Of a stretch of DNA of 12,428 nucleotides, positions 6,402-12,428 are shown one piece after another. The DNA is from Candidatus Woesearchaeota archaeon (lineage in GTDB: Archaea; Nanobdellota; Nanobdellia; Woesearchaeales; UBA10200): NCBI GenBank assembly GCA_018302185.1, contig JAGVZX010000007.1, positions 1-12,428 of the forward strand, given 5' to 3'. A program made the translations under genes and the position numbers. Positions within the stretch are counted from its first letter, which is position 1; each line of letters starts with the position of its first letter. The notes beneath the pieces were generated by a model. That model saw only the letters and a list, made by a program, of their open reading frames with translations. It was not told the origin of the DNA and made no database searches.

Positions 6402-6697
6402 TTTATCGTTATGAGGTCTTTTTCAAGCTCCTCTGTGTCGTAATTTATAGGAATTTTTTTTGCCTTAAGAAGATCAAAAAACTGCCATAAGCTAAGAGCA
6501 GCAAAAGTTGATGCCTGCTCAGCCGAGAATTTGCCAGAAGAATACATCTTCAATGCATGCTCCTGTTTCCAGTCACTGACTGCGCTGCTCAATAATCTCC
6601 TGACTACTGTTGACTTATCAAGATGCTCTGCTTTTGCCACCTGAAGAAGCTCTTTGTCAAGCTCAGGAGGAAGCCTTGTAGTTAATACAGTTGCCAT
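6386..6697 (-). CDS. UPF0175 family ribbon-helix-helix antitoxin
   Basis: The 103-residue protein is the likely antitoxin and autorepressor of the PIN gene that it overlaps. Residues 1-42 look like a ribbon-helix-helix DNA-binding unit: strand VLTTRLP, helix PELDKELLQVAKAEHL, and DKSTVVRRLLSSAV. Residues 43-95 carry the UPF0175 signature: ALKMYSSGKFSAEQASTFA, then LSLWQFFDLLKAKKIPINY and the acidic DTEELEKDL. The start ATG 6697 lies about 26 nt from the centre of a strong TATA box, implying a leaderless mRNA. Antitoxin first and toxin second is the standard order for this pair. The known family role is toxin neutralisation; regulation by binding its own promoter is inferred. Confidence 0.82.
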   Translation of the reverse strand: MATVLTTRLPPELDKELLQVAKAEHLDKSTVVRRLLSSAVSDWKQEHALKMYSSGKFSAEQASTFAALSLWQFFDLLKAKKIPINYDTEELEKDLITIKWKKQ

Positions 6698-6704
6698 ATG
6701 ACGT

Positions 6705-6729
6705 TGTAATACAATGTAATATATAAATG
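6705..6729 (-). promoter_or_regulatory. Promoter and candidate operator of the toxin-antitoxin operon
   Basis: The minus-strand box A TTTATATA (6720-6727) is centred about 26 nt before ATG 6697. Between it and the start, TGTAATA occurs twice on the plus strand (6705-6711 and 6715-6721), exactly one helical turn (10 bp) apart, and TTGT-AAT-ACAA is a small palindrome. Phased short repeats over a promoter suit binding by a ribbon-helix-helix repressor. Confidence 0.45.
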
Positions 6730-6776
6730 TTTCGGCTGTTTTTTGATAGATTAATTAGGACCATTAACTTTACTTA

Positions 6777-7658
6777 TTACTTTCTCGCTGCAACGCCATT
6801 ATACTTTCTAACTACGTCTTTAAATCCTGCTCTCTGGAATCTTTTTATGACTCCAGCAGCGATATCAACGCTTCTGTTCTTTGCGCCTGGAGCGCCTGTG
6901 TAATGATAGATCTCTCCTCCTTTTTTTAGGACGCGAAACAATTCAGAGTAGAATTCACTTGAATACATCTCCTGTGAGAGCTTGAACATAGGAGGGTCAT
7001 GGATTATTGCGTCAAAGAAATTGTCTTTGTAAGTTTTTATCTCTTTAACTGTGTCGCAGATCTTTAATTTTATTTTTTTGTGGGTAAATACTTCAGCTGA
7101 CCAAGGATTATGCTTTGCTATCTCCACAATGTTTGGATCTCTTTCGTGCGAATAAATTTCAATAACTTCTTTCTTTTTCGTAGCTATTATTGCAGTATAT
7201 CCCTGCCCAAAGCACGTATCCAAAACTTTGCCGTGCACATTTATTGCAGCTATCTTATTTTTTGCATCTGTGATAGCATCCTGATCTTTGATGTTGTGCA
7301 TCCTGATGCCAGAGAGCTCTATTGTAGGGGCAGTAGTTTCCCCCGTAGGAAATAATTTCAGAAAAGTATTTGTTTCCGCCGAGAAAAGCTGGATCTTGTG
7401 GATCTGACTATTTTTTACCAGAAAGCAGACAGTGTTGTTCTTGATTATCTTTTTTAAGTCGTCTAATGTTATGATCTCTGTCTCGGCTGCTTTATTGGTT
7501 TCGTGCGTCAATATTATTTTTATATTTTCTTTATCAGCAATGTCAACTTCTACCTTGCTGAGACTTAGCCCTAAATCAAGAGAAACATCTATTTTTGTCT
7601 TATTGTTGGCAATCGCTTTACTGATCTTTTCTGCCTGAAATGCGGATAAAACTATCAT
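6777..7658 (-). CDS. Archaeal SAM-dependent methyltransferase (COG2521-like)
   Basis: The 293-residue protein has a Rossmann-type methyltransferase domain in its C-terminal half. Motif I is VLDTCFGQGYTA (145-156), the acidic residue of motif II is in YSHERDPN (169-176), followed by NPWS (184-187) and motif IV FDAIIHDPP (215-223). The conserved SSEFYSELFRVLKKGG and HYTGAPG segments follow, and the protein ends GVAARK. These match the archaeal family COG2521; its physiological substrate is not known to me, and an RNA target is only a guess from the DPP motif. The N-terminal ~115 residues (MIVLSAFQAEKISKAI onward) form a separate beta-rich module also usual in the family. ATG 7658 is about 30 nt downstream of a clear TATA box, suggesting a nearly leaderless transcript. 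Confidence 0.85.
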   Translation of the reverse strand: MIVLSAFQAEKISKAIANNKTKIDVSLDLGLSLSKVEVDIADKENIKIILTHETNKAAETEIITLDDLKKIIKNNTVCFLVKNSQIHKIQLFSAETNTFLKLFPTGETTAPTIELSGIRMHNIKDQDAITDAKNKIAAINVHGKVLDTCFGQGYTAIIATKKKEVIEIYSHERDPNIVEIAKHNPWSAEVFTHKKIKLKICDTVKEIKTYKDNFFDAIIHDPPMFKLSQEMYSSEFYSELFRVLKKGGEIYHYTGAPGAKNRSVDIAAGVIKRFQRAGFKDVVRKYNGVAARK

Positions 7659-7674
7659 ATATTGAGAAGTATCC

Positions 7675-7699
7675 TGGCAGATATATAAATATTTGGCAG
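7675..7699 (-). promoter_or_regulatory. Promoter of the COG2521 methyltransferase
   Basis: The minus strand reads AATATTTATATAT (7681-7693), a strong box A about 30 nt before ATG 7658. It is flanked on both sides by the direct repeat CTGCCA (TGGCAG on the plus strand at 7675-7680 and 7694-7699), a possible regulator site. Confidence 0.5.
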
Positions 7700-7781
7700 T
7701 AATTGTATAATTAGCATTTTGTCATCCCTGAATTTCTGTAATTGCTATAGTTTCATGATATCCTTTGATATAGAACAATGG

Positions 7782-8105
7782 TCAAATATGATACATCCCA
7801 TCAAACTTTCCGTGATTGATGTTATTGACTTCAACCCTTCCTTCTCCTCTATGCTTTATCAGGATGAGATTCCTTTTCTTGCTGCGCATATAGACTCTTC
7901 CATTCCTGTGCTCTATCTGTTTTTGGATGAATGCATTTCCCCTTATTTTGCAGAAATTATATATCTTGTCTGCGCTGTTTATTGAGCTGCCTTTGTTAAA
8001 TTTAATTCTCGCATCTTTTTTCTCTGCAATATCAATAATCTGCTTATCTTCCTGCTTGGTAATCAATTTAGTTATATTTTCAAATATATTTTTTGTAATT
8101 CCCAC
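7782..8105 (-). CDS. Small basic hypothetical protein
   Basis: I do not recognise this protein. GTG 8105 to TGA 7782 gives 107 residues. GTG 8105 is chosen because GGGGGTG lies 6 nt upstream; the frame stays open to GTG 8120, so up to 112 residues are possible. The first half is helical and charged (GITKNIFENITKLITKQEDKQ, within the first 25 residues). The second half is rich in Lys/Arg and looks like short beta strands (RNGRVYMRSKKRNLILIKHRG, then EGRVEVNNIN). The codons (AGA/AGG for Arg, GGA for Gly) match neighbouring genes, and the opposite-strand frames do not look protein-like. It could be a nucleic-acid-binding protein, judged only from its basic strands. A TATA-like box lies at 8121-8132. 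Confidence 0.55.
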   Translation of the reverse strand: MGITKNIFENITKLITKQEDKQIIDIAEKKDARIKFNKGSSINSADKIYNFCKIRGNAFIQKQIEHRNGRVYMRSKKRNLILIKHRGEGRVEVNNINHGKFDGMYHI

Positions 8106-8120
8106 GTCATACACCCCCAC

Positions 8121-8132
8121 TAAATTTAAAAA
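8121..8132 (-). promoter_or_regulatory. TATA-like box of the small basic protein
   Basis: The minus strand reads TTTTTAAATTTA, centred about 22 nt before GTG 8105 and just upstream of the GGGGGTG stretch. It supports a start near 8105 but is A/T-rich enough to occur by chance. Confidence 0.35.
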
Positions 8133-8157
8133 TCACTGACTAAAACCAATCTCTCCC

Positions 8158-8216
8158 GAATAGACTGTATTCAAGACTTAAAATATTGATTTAAAATACT
8201 AGATATACACTATCTA
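8158..8216. repeat. Cluster of short inverted and direct repeats
   Basis: Within about 60 bp lie the inverted repeat GAATA-N5-TATTC (8158-8172), a direct repeat TTAAAATA (8178-8185 and 8191-8198) and the inverted repeat TAGATA-TACAC-TATCTA (8200-8216). They sit between the divergent promoters of the small basic protein and Rnp4. They may be regulator sites; AT-rich DNA produces such repeats by chance fairly often. Confidence 0.3.
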
Positions 8217-8314
8217 CCCCTAGGATTTAGGAAGATTCTGTAGTATATAAGCATTGTGGCTTGATTTGTTCAGCGGCACATATACCTAGATTTCTTAGTA
8301 TATACATGACACTA

Positions 8315-8330
8315 CTTACATTTATATAGT
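8315..8330 (+). promoter_or_regulatory. Promoter of the Rnp4 gene
   Basis: TTACATTTATATAG has its box A at 8321-8328, about 29 nt before ATG 8354. No Shine-Dalgarno site is seen, so the mRNA is probably leaderless or nearly so. Further TATA-like stretches at about 8242-8249 and 8298-8304 are weaker candidates. Confidence 0.5.
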
Positions 8331-8353
8331 GGTTATATCCTACTAATTATGTA

Positions 8354-8671
8354 ATGATTAAGCACAAAAGAAACTTAGCTTTAGAGAATAAAGATATTGC
8401 AGCTGAGCGAGTTAAGATCCTGTTCGAGCAGGCAAAATTGCGATTTAAGAAATCTCCTGAGCTTAGCGACAGATATATGCAGCTTGCAAGAAGGATGGCA
8501 ATGAAGTTTCGAGTGAAATTTACTTCTGCGCAAAAAAGACAATTTTGCAAGAGATGCTTTTCTTTTCTAGTGCCTGGAGTTAATTGCAGAGTTCGAGTTT
8601 ATAGGGGAATGATAAGGTATGTTTGTTTGAAATGCGAGAATGTGGCAAGGATAAAGATTGGGAAGAGGTAA
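8354..8671 (+). CDS. rnp4: Ribonuclease P protein component 4 (Rnp4, Rpr2/Rpp21 family)
   Basis: The 105-residue protein is a subunit of archaeal RNase P, which trims the 5' ends of precursor tRNAs; Rnp4 works with Rnp1 near the RNA specificity domain. Visible family features are the helical N-terminus IAAERVKILFEQA (about 15-27), the second helix LSDRYMQLARRMAMKFRV (37-54), and a zinc ribbon with CKRC (Cys65, Cys68) and CLKC (Cys91, Cys94). Between them lies VPGVNCRVRV, the conserved PGxNxRVR stretch. The length is typical. The gene stands alone with its own promoter and meets the next gene tail to tail with about 30 nt between stops. Confidence 0.9.
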   Translation: MIKHKRNLALENKDIAAERVKILFEQAKLRFKKSPELSDRYMQLARRMAMKFRVKFTSAQKRQFCKRCFSFLVPGVNCRVRVYRGMIRYVCLKCENVARIKIGKR

Positions 8672-8703
8672 GAGATAGAAATTTAAAAGAATATATCATT
8701 TAA

Positions 8704-10038
8704 TTAAAAAGGAACCACTATATAGGCAGCTATGTTTGAATCTTCTGCATTGCCACCATATGATCCACTAACAACCCAACTACCGCCTGAGCCTTCTTTA
8801 GTTGATGGAACTGTTATAGGGATAGTTAGACCTAATTTAATCTCATGTATCCATGATCTGCCGCCTACAGGGTTTCTAAAATCTGCCATTATACTATCAT
8901 GGACAAGCAACCCATAACCTGCTCTTGCGGTAATAATTCTGCCGAAAGCTGGTAACTCTCTTACAAGCGCAAGCTCAAGATTTTTCTGATCTGTAGAGTT
9001 AGTGCCTGCCAATGGAAAATCCAGATGTTCTAATGCTGCATATAATTCAAGCATCGTAACAGGCTTTTCTAAATCATCTTTGCCTATGTCATCTTTTATT
9101 GGGCTATTTTTTTGTCCGAAACTTTTGAATGATCCATAAGCGCTTCGTAAGATGTCTTCTATCCTAAAAAGATGTGCATATTCAACCTTGTAGCCATTAT
9201 GAGAGCCATTTACACCTGGCACAGAATTATGAGTTCCTGAAATTCTTGCAAACTTAAGATATCCTGAAGAGCCGTCCAGAATAGCATGAACATTTGTGCC
9301 AAATCTGAATGCCACTAAGCCCCCTGCTGATAACCTCAGCTTTTCTTGATAATCACTGGTATGAAAATCACCTGAGTTAGCATATTCTATAGAAATGCCT
9401 ACAGGCAGAGCAAATAAAATAGCCCCCTTATCTTTAGTATCATAATCTACTCTTTCATCGCTAGGAATCCTTTCCTTATTATTAGCTAGAGATATTTCCT
9501 TTAATATTGGTGTTAAATTTAAGCCTAATCTTGCATAGCCTAGTGTACCCCTAAAATCAATGCCTGTCACTGTGTGTATACCTTTAATTTCAGGCACACT
9601 AATTAAGCCCAATTCCATTCGTTCAGCTACAAGCTGTTCGTCTGCAGTGATTCCAAATCTAGGGGCTCTTCCAAGCTCATGCTTGCCGCCTATTTTTAAG
9701 CCTGCAGAGAATATTGTTTGAAGGTCTTTTTCAGTATATATCCCAATGCCTTTTCCAAGTAAAATATCATCTATCTGCTCAGTTGAAACCTGATGAGCTG
9801 CAGCAGGTTCTTTTTTATCAGCAGATGCTTCTTCAGCAGATGCTGCTGTTGCGCCTGCAATTGCAAGATAAAATGCTAAAATTCCAGCTCCAATTTTTGA
9901 GTTTCCTAAAGCTCTTGCAACTGCATCTACAGGACTTTCTTTCATCTCAGCTGCTGCCAATGCATCTAAAGAAGAATCTGGAACATAAAGACCACTAGGT
10001 CTTTGCGTAAAACCATCAGCAGATCTATCAATCGTCAT
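8704..10038 (-). CDS. Exported beta-rich envelope protein of unknown function, C-terminal Phe
   Basis: I do not recognise a family. The 444-residue protein has a polar N-terminus of about 45 residues, then a hydrophobic stretch (residues 48-66) ending in ASA-EE, a plausible signal peptidase site after Ala68. The mature part is mostly alternating polar and hydrophobic strands (for example LRLSAGGLVAFRFGTNVHAI, YLKFARISG, IHEIKLGLTIPITV). It ends in WVVSGSYGG and AAYIVVPF, with a terminal Phe. Amphipathic strands plus a C-terminal aromatic residue resemble bacterial outer-membrane barrels, which would be surprising in an archaeon. A start at Met32 would give a conventional signal peptide, but only ATG 10038 has a GAGAGG site (10051-10056) upstream, at a rather long distance. 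It diverges from the lipobox protein gene at 10439. Confidence 0.7.
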   Translation of the reverse strand: MTIDRSADGFTQRPSGLYVPDSSLDALAAAEMKESPVDAVARALGNSKIGAGILAFYLAIAGATAASAEEASADKKEPAAAHQVSTEQIDDILLGKGIGIYTEKDLQTIFSAGLKIGGKHELGRAPRFGITADEQLVAERMELGLISVPEIKGIHTVTGIDFRGTLGYARLGLNLTPILKEISLANNKERIPSDERVDYDTKDKGAILFALPVGISIEYANSGDFHTSDYQEKLRLSAGGLVAFRFGTNVHAILDGSSGYLKFARISGTHNSVPGVNGSHNGYKVEYAHLFRIEDILRSAYGSFKSFGQKNSPIKDDIGKDDLEKPVTMLELYAALEHLDFPLAGTNSTDQKNLELALVRELPAFGRIITARAGYGLLVHDSIMADFRNPVGGRSWIHEIKLGLTIPITVPSTKEGSGGSWVVSGSYGGNAEDSNIAAYIVVPF

Positions 10039-10320
10039 TTTAGTATATTCCTCTCAAATTCTCTAAGATAAAATAATGCATTGTAAGGAAATCCTATGTT
10101 CTTTTTAAATTTTGCGGTTTTATTGCTACTTTTGAGTGATTTCATATTTATTTTTTACAAAAATTTTATAATACAATGAAGTTATAGTTTGTTGATTTTG
10201 AGTTTTTGCAATGTATTGTGCAGATACTTTGTTAGAATCTATTATATCTGAAAACATAAATAATGTAACTAAATAATTTTTCATAAATATCTTTTTGCCA
10301 CTCTGCCGTAACTAATAAAA

Positions 10321-10335
10321 AGAAACCTTTAAATA
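10321..10335 (+). promoter_or_regulatory. Strong BRE and box A upstream of the lipobox protein gene
   Basis: AGAAACCTTTAAATA is a close match to an archaeal BRE plus TATA element, the best in the window. Transcription would start near 10358, giving a leader of about 80 nt to ATG 10439. A second TATA-like stretch, TTAAATATA (10388-10396), could produce a shorter leader. Confidence 0.5.
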
Positions 10336-10394
10336 GGAGTAGGCATTATTTCAGGTAAATAAGGGGGTTTTTAGGTAAGATTACTTATTAAATA

Positions 10395-10420
10395 TAGCGC
10401 TAAACATAATGCTGGCGCTA
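10395..10420. repeat. Inverted repeat TAGCGC/GCGCTA in the leader
   Basis: Perfect 6-bp arms (10395-10400 and 10415-10420) are separated by 14 nt. In a transcript from the box at 10328 they could form a hairpin just before the GGGGG Shine-Dalgarno site at 10426-10430. It also surrounds the alternative ATG at 10409. Confidence 0.4.
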
Positions 10421-10438
10421 GTCTTGGGGGAAATTTGG

Positions 10439-11707
10439 ATGAGAGCAAGTAATAATCAAGATAAAAGAACTATACCTGGATTTAGAGACCATTCTCGCGC
10501 AGCAGCTGCAATGACAGCAACCAGTGGAAGAACATTGGAGAGAGTAATAGCTGCAGAAGGATTGCCTGAAGCAAGCCGTTTGCCAACAATCACTTATGAT
10601 GATTCTGACGGAAAATATTACCAAGTATTCAAAGTAAATGGAAGTAAAGTAAGAACTGCTGTCAAAAGAGATGATGTTGTTACTCTTGGAAAAAAAGTTT
10701 TAGAGGAATACCTTACACTTACAAGCCAGACTAGCACATATGATCCACAAAATAATATTAGTGCAACATATGATTTTGGCGAAAATTCAGATAAAAAAAA
10801 TCCTGATGCTTCTTACAATGGATTTAGTCTAGGCAGGATTGCTGCTGCATTGGCAGTCGTAGCCGGATTGTCTGCTGCTGCTTCAGGCTGTGCAGAGCAT
10901 AAGAAACATGAGAGAGGATTATCTCCTGATCAAATAAGTGCACAGAGAGATGCTACTGCAGAGCAAAAAGCAAAGGAGAGATTAGGCATACAAGAAGATG
11001 GCAGCACCACATTAAGAGCATATGATGGCTCAGTAGAGCCTGTGCCTTACAATGGCTCAAGGACAGACCCTAAAGACCCAAATGCAAGAATTGATCTTGA
11101 GGGAGAATGGAACAGAATGCTGTTTACAGGCAAAGATATGCCAACTGACCCTGCTAAAATAATGGTGAAGAAAGATACCAATGGAAACTATGTTTCTGCA
11201 AGTTATGTAGGTGCAGATGGAAATGATAAGCAAGTCAATCCATTTGCGGTACAATTAGCAAATCTATTTGTTGGAAACGGAATACAAGCAGATGCTAATG
11301 GCAATGGCATTGGACCAGCTTTGCAGTTTGAAAAATATGTGATCCAATTTAATAAATGGACAGACGGAGATATTACAAATTATGAGCTAGTGCCTAAACA
11401 AAATAGGTATATGGATGATGATGGCTCTACTGCCCAAAGCTTAGAGGGAATGTTCAGATTTACATTCACAAAAGACCCTAATTATGACCCTAAGAAATCA
11501 CTGACTTATAATGTAAAATTAGTAGGCGGAATGGGAGGCAGTTTTGCAACTGCAACAGCTGCCAGAGAATATTTTGTAAAAAACGTACTTTTTCCACTTT
11601 TAACAGGAGAAAATAGGGTAAATCTTGACAAAGGAATTCCAAATAAGCAGCTTAATGGTGTACCTGGAAGAGTTGAAGATCCTGAAACACCAAGACCATT
11701 AAACTAA
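10439..11707 (+). CDS. Putative surface lipoprotein with internal lipobox-like segment
   Basis: I do not recognise a family. From ATG 10439 (GGGGG at 10426-10430, 8 nt away) the protein has 422 residues; ATG 10409 would add 10 but has no such site. Residues 1-130 are polar and contain a compact stretch (ITYDDSDGKYYQVFKVNG, then SKVRTAVKRDDVVTLGKKVL). A hydrophobic segment at about 134-148 ends in AAASGC (Cys151), a lipobox-like signal followed by charged HKKHERG. The remainder is polar and probably extracellular, with Asp/Asn/Gly-rich turns (DANGNGIGP, YMDDDGST) that might bind calcium. A lipid-anchored exported domain behind a 130-residue cytoplasmic part is unusual. The gene diverges from the beta-rich envelope protein and is followed 38 nt later by another secreted protein, so the three may form an envelope module. 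Confidence 0.72.
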   Translation: MRASNNQDKRTIPGFRDHSRAAAAMTATSGRTLERVIAAEGLPEASRLPTITYDDSDGKYYQVFKVNGSKVRTAVKRDDVVTLGKKVLEEYLTLTSQTSTYDPQNNISATYDFGENSDKKNPDASYNGFSLGRIAAALAVVAGLSAAASGCAEHKKHERGLSPDQISAQRDATAEQKAKERLGIQEDGSTTLRAYDGSVEPVPYNGSRTDPKDPNARIDLEGEWNRMLFTGKDMPTDPAKIMVKKDTNGNYVSASYVGADGNDKQVNPFAVQLANLFVGNGIQADANGNGIGPALQFEKYVIQFNKWTDGDITNYELVPKQNRYMDDDGSTAQSLEGMFRFTFTKDPNYDPKKSLTYNVKLVGGMGGSFATATAAREYFVKNVLFPLLTGENRVNLDKGIPNKQLNGVPGRVEDPETPRPLN

Positions 11708-11745
11708 AACAAAAACACAATTCAATTAAACTAAATAAACTCAAA

Positions 11746-12428
11746 ATGAAATTAAATAAAATCGTAAAGAATGTAATATTATTTAGCATAGTGGCAGTCA
11801 TAGTTGGATTGCTAAACACAGGAATAAGCATAATCCCTGAATTAAGTCAGACAGATTCTGTTGCCAATGTTGGGCAATTTTCTAAAGAGACAACAAGAGA
11901 TATGCTTTTCTCTAATCAGAATAGCTTATATTATGGATATTTGCCAAGCGTAAACGCATTCACTTGCGGTGATGGAATTTGTGACACTGCAGGTGGAGAA
12001 GATTTGTTTGAATGCCCAGAGGATTGTTCATCACCAGCGCCATTCTGCGGAGATGGATTCTGCGATGCAAATGAAAATTCTCAGAGTTGTCCAAATGATT
12101 GCCAAGGAAGCTGCATCCCAACAAATGGCGGAGTAGAAATTTGCGATGGATTAGATAATGATTGTGATACTCAGACTGATGAAGATTGTGGCTTGACTAA
12201 TTCAAATATAGAGCCTGCTTCTGGAACTCAATCAGGATATTCATTGGGAACAACATATGATTTCAAGACATTATGGCAATCTGGATTTGGAATCAAGACA
12301 GTAAAGATAAGGCATAACTTTAATGGCTTAGTTGAAGAACAGGATATAACTAGCTCAAATGCAAACAATGTTTATAAATTTACACAACCTGGCTTAAGTT
12401 TTGGTACCTATAGTTGGAAAACAATTGC
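11746..12428 (+). CDS. Secreted protein with CGDGxC repeats, MopE-like motif and Ig-like segment, 3'-truncated
   Basis: The frame from ATG 11746 stays open to the window end (227 codons). Residues 1-35 are a classical signal or anchor sequence (KLNKIVKN, then a hydrophobic core). Two Cys-rich repeats of the form CGDGxCDxxE...CPxDC follow at residues 74-94 and 101-119, then EICDGLDNDCDTQTDEDC (131-148), a putative metal-binding motif like that of MopE-type proteins. From about 155, segments such as VKIRHNFNGL and LSFGTYSWKTI resemble the Ig-like or PKD-like beta-sandwich repeats of large archaeal surface proteins. The family role is cell-surface display or adhesion; the exact function is unknown. 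No Shine-Dalgarno site is seen, and the 38-nt gap suggests co-transcription with the upstream lipobox gene. Confidence 0.85.
   Translation, partial: MKLNKIVKNVILFSIVAVIVGLLNTGISIIPELSQTDSVANVGQFSKETTRDMLFSNQNSLYYGYLPSVNAFTCGDGICDTAGGEDLFECPEDCSSPAPFCGDGFCDANENSQSCPNDCQGSCIPTNGGVEICDGLDNDCDTQTDEDCGLTNSNIEPASGTQSGYSLGTTYDFKTLWQSGFGIKTVKIRHNFNGLVEEQDITSSNANNVYKFTQPGLSFGTYSWKTI
11965..12102 (+). repeat. Two tandem CGDGxC coding repeats
   Basis: Two copies of a six-Cys-type unit (11965-12027 and 12046-12102) share the pattern CGDGxCD...E...CPxDC and are joined by a short Ser/Pro linker. The even cysteine number suggests disulfide-bonded extracellular modules. Confidence 0.7.

Larger units (their letters stand above)
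10039..10438. other. Non-coding divergent region between two envelope genes (400 nt)
   Basis: AT-rich and without a convincing gene. It holds a weak minus-strand TATA-like box at about 10067-10078 (GCATTATTTTATC) for the gene at 10038, a strong plus-strand box A at 10328-10335, the AGGTAA direct repeat (10353-10358 and 10373-10378), and a TAGCGC/GCGCTA inverted repeat at 10395-10420. Most of 10080-10310 shows nothing I can assign. Confidence 0.6.

Noticed and set aside
7719..8139. Plus-strand frames of 88 and 70 codons opposite the small basic protein
   Set aside because: They are rich in Ser, Ile and Phe with no start signals. The minus-strand frame has better codon use and a Shine-Dalgarno-like site.
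8140..8353. Possible tRNA, C/D box RNA or other RNA gene before Rnp4
   Set aside because: No cloverleaf, no RUGAUGA/CUGA box pair and no extended stem could be found by eye.
9714..9998. Plus-strand frame with Gln/Leu-Met repeats
   Set aside because: It is a frame shadow of the Ala-rich signal region of the minus-strand envelope gene.
1..12428. CRISPR array, insertion sequence, integrase site or rRNA
   Set aside because: No regularly spaced repeats, transposase or integrase motifs, terminal repeats or rRNA-like stretches were seen.

Overview
The window looks archaeal. It encodes ribosomal protein eS6, the gamma subunit of initiation factor aIF2, the RNase P protein Rnp4 (Rpr2/Rpp21 family) and a COG2521-type archaeal methyltransferase. 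Its promoters are TATA boxes about 25-30 nt before the start codons, and some starts have GGTGA/GGAGG Shine-Dalgarno sites. The DNA is AT-rich, genes are small and closely packed, and the right end carries cysteine-rich CGDGxC surface repeats. I infer an uncultivated DPANN-type lineage (Woesearchaeota or Pacearchaeota-like) from this; the sequence alone does not settle it.

Layout. (1) 1-3315, minus strand: a 938-residue glutamate-synthase-like flavoprotein followed downstream by a truncated gene whose N-terminus resembles a class II glutamine amidotransferase. Together they could be parts of a split glutamate synthase. (2) 3316-3855: a non-coding divergent promoter region with tandem T-tracts. 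(3) 3856-5905, plus strand: a translation operon of eS6, a 50-residue single-span membrane protein, and aIF2 gamma. The aIF2 gamma reading frame has no ATG, GTG, TTG or CTG that could precede its first beta strand. The best start is an ATA codon with a well-placed Shine-Dalgarno site. (4) 5916-6697, minus strand: a UPF0175/ribbon-helix-helix antitoxin and PIN (DUF3368) toxin pair, tail to tail with aIF2 gamma. (5) 6777-8105, minus strand: the COG2521 methyltransferase and a small basic hypothetical protein. (6) 8354-8671, plus strand: Rnp4. (7) 8704-12428: a cell-envelope region. A beta-rich protein ending in Phe (minus) diverges from a lipobox-bearing protein (plus), followed by a truncated secreted protein with CGDGxC repeats, a MopE-like metal-binding motif and an Ig-like segment.

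The points most worth following up are the non-standard start of aIF2 gamma and the small membrane ORF in the same frame just before it; the tandem, diverged duplication of the glutamate synthase domain; and the two divergent envelope proteins with unusually long segments before their signal-like hydrophobic stretches, one with outer-membrane-barrel-like features that would be unexpected in an archaeon.
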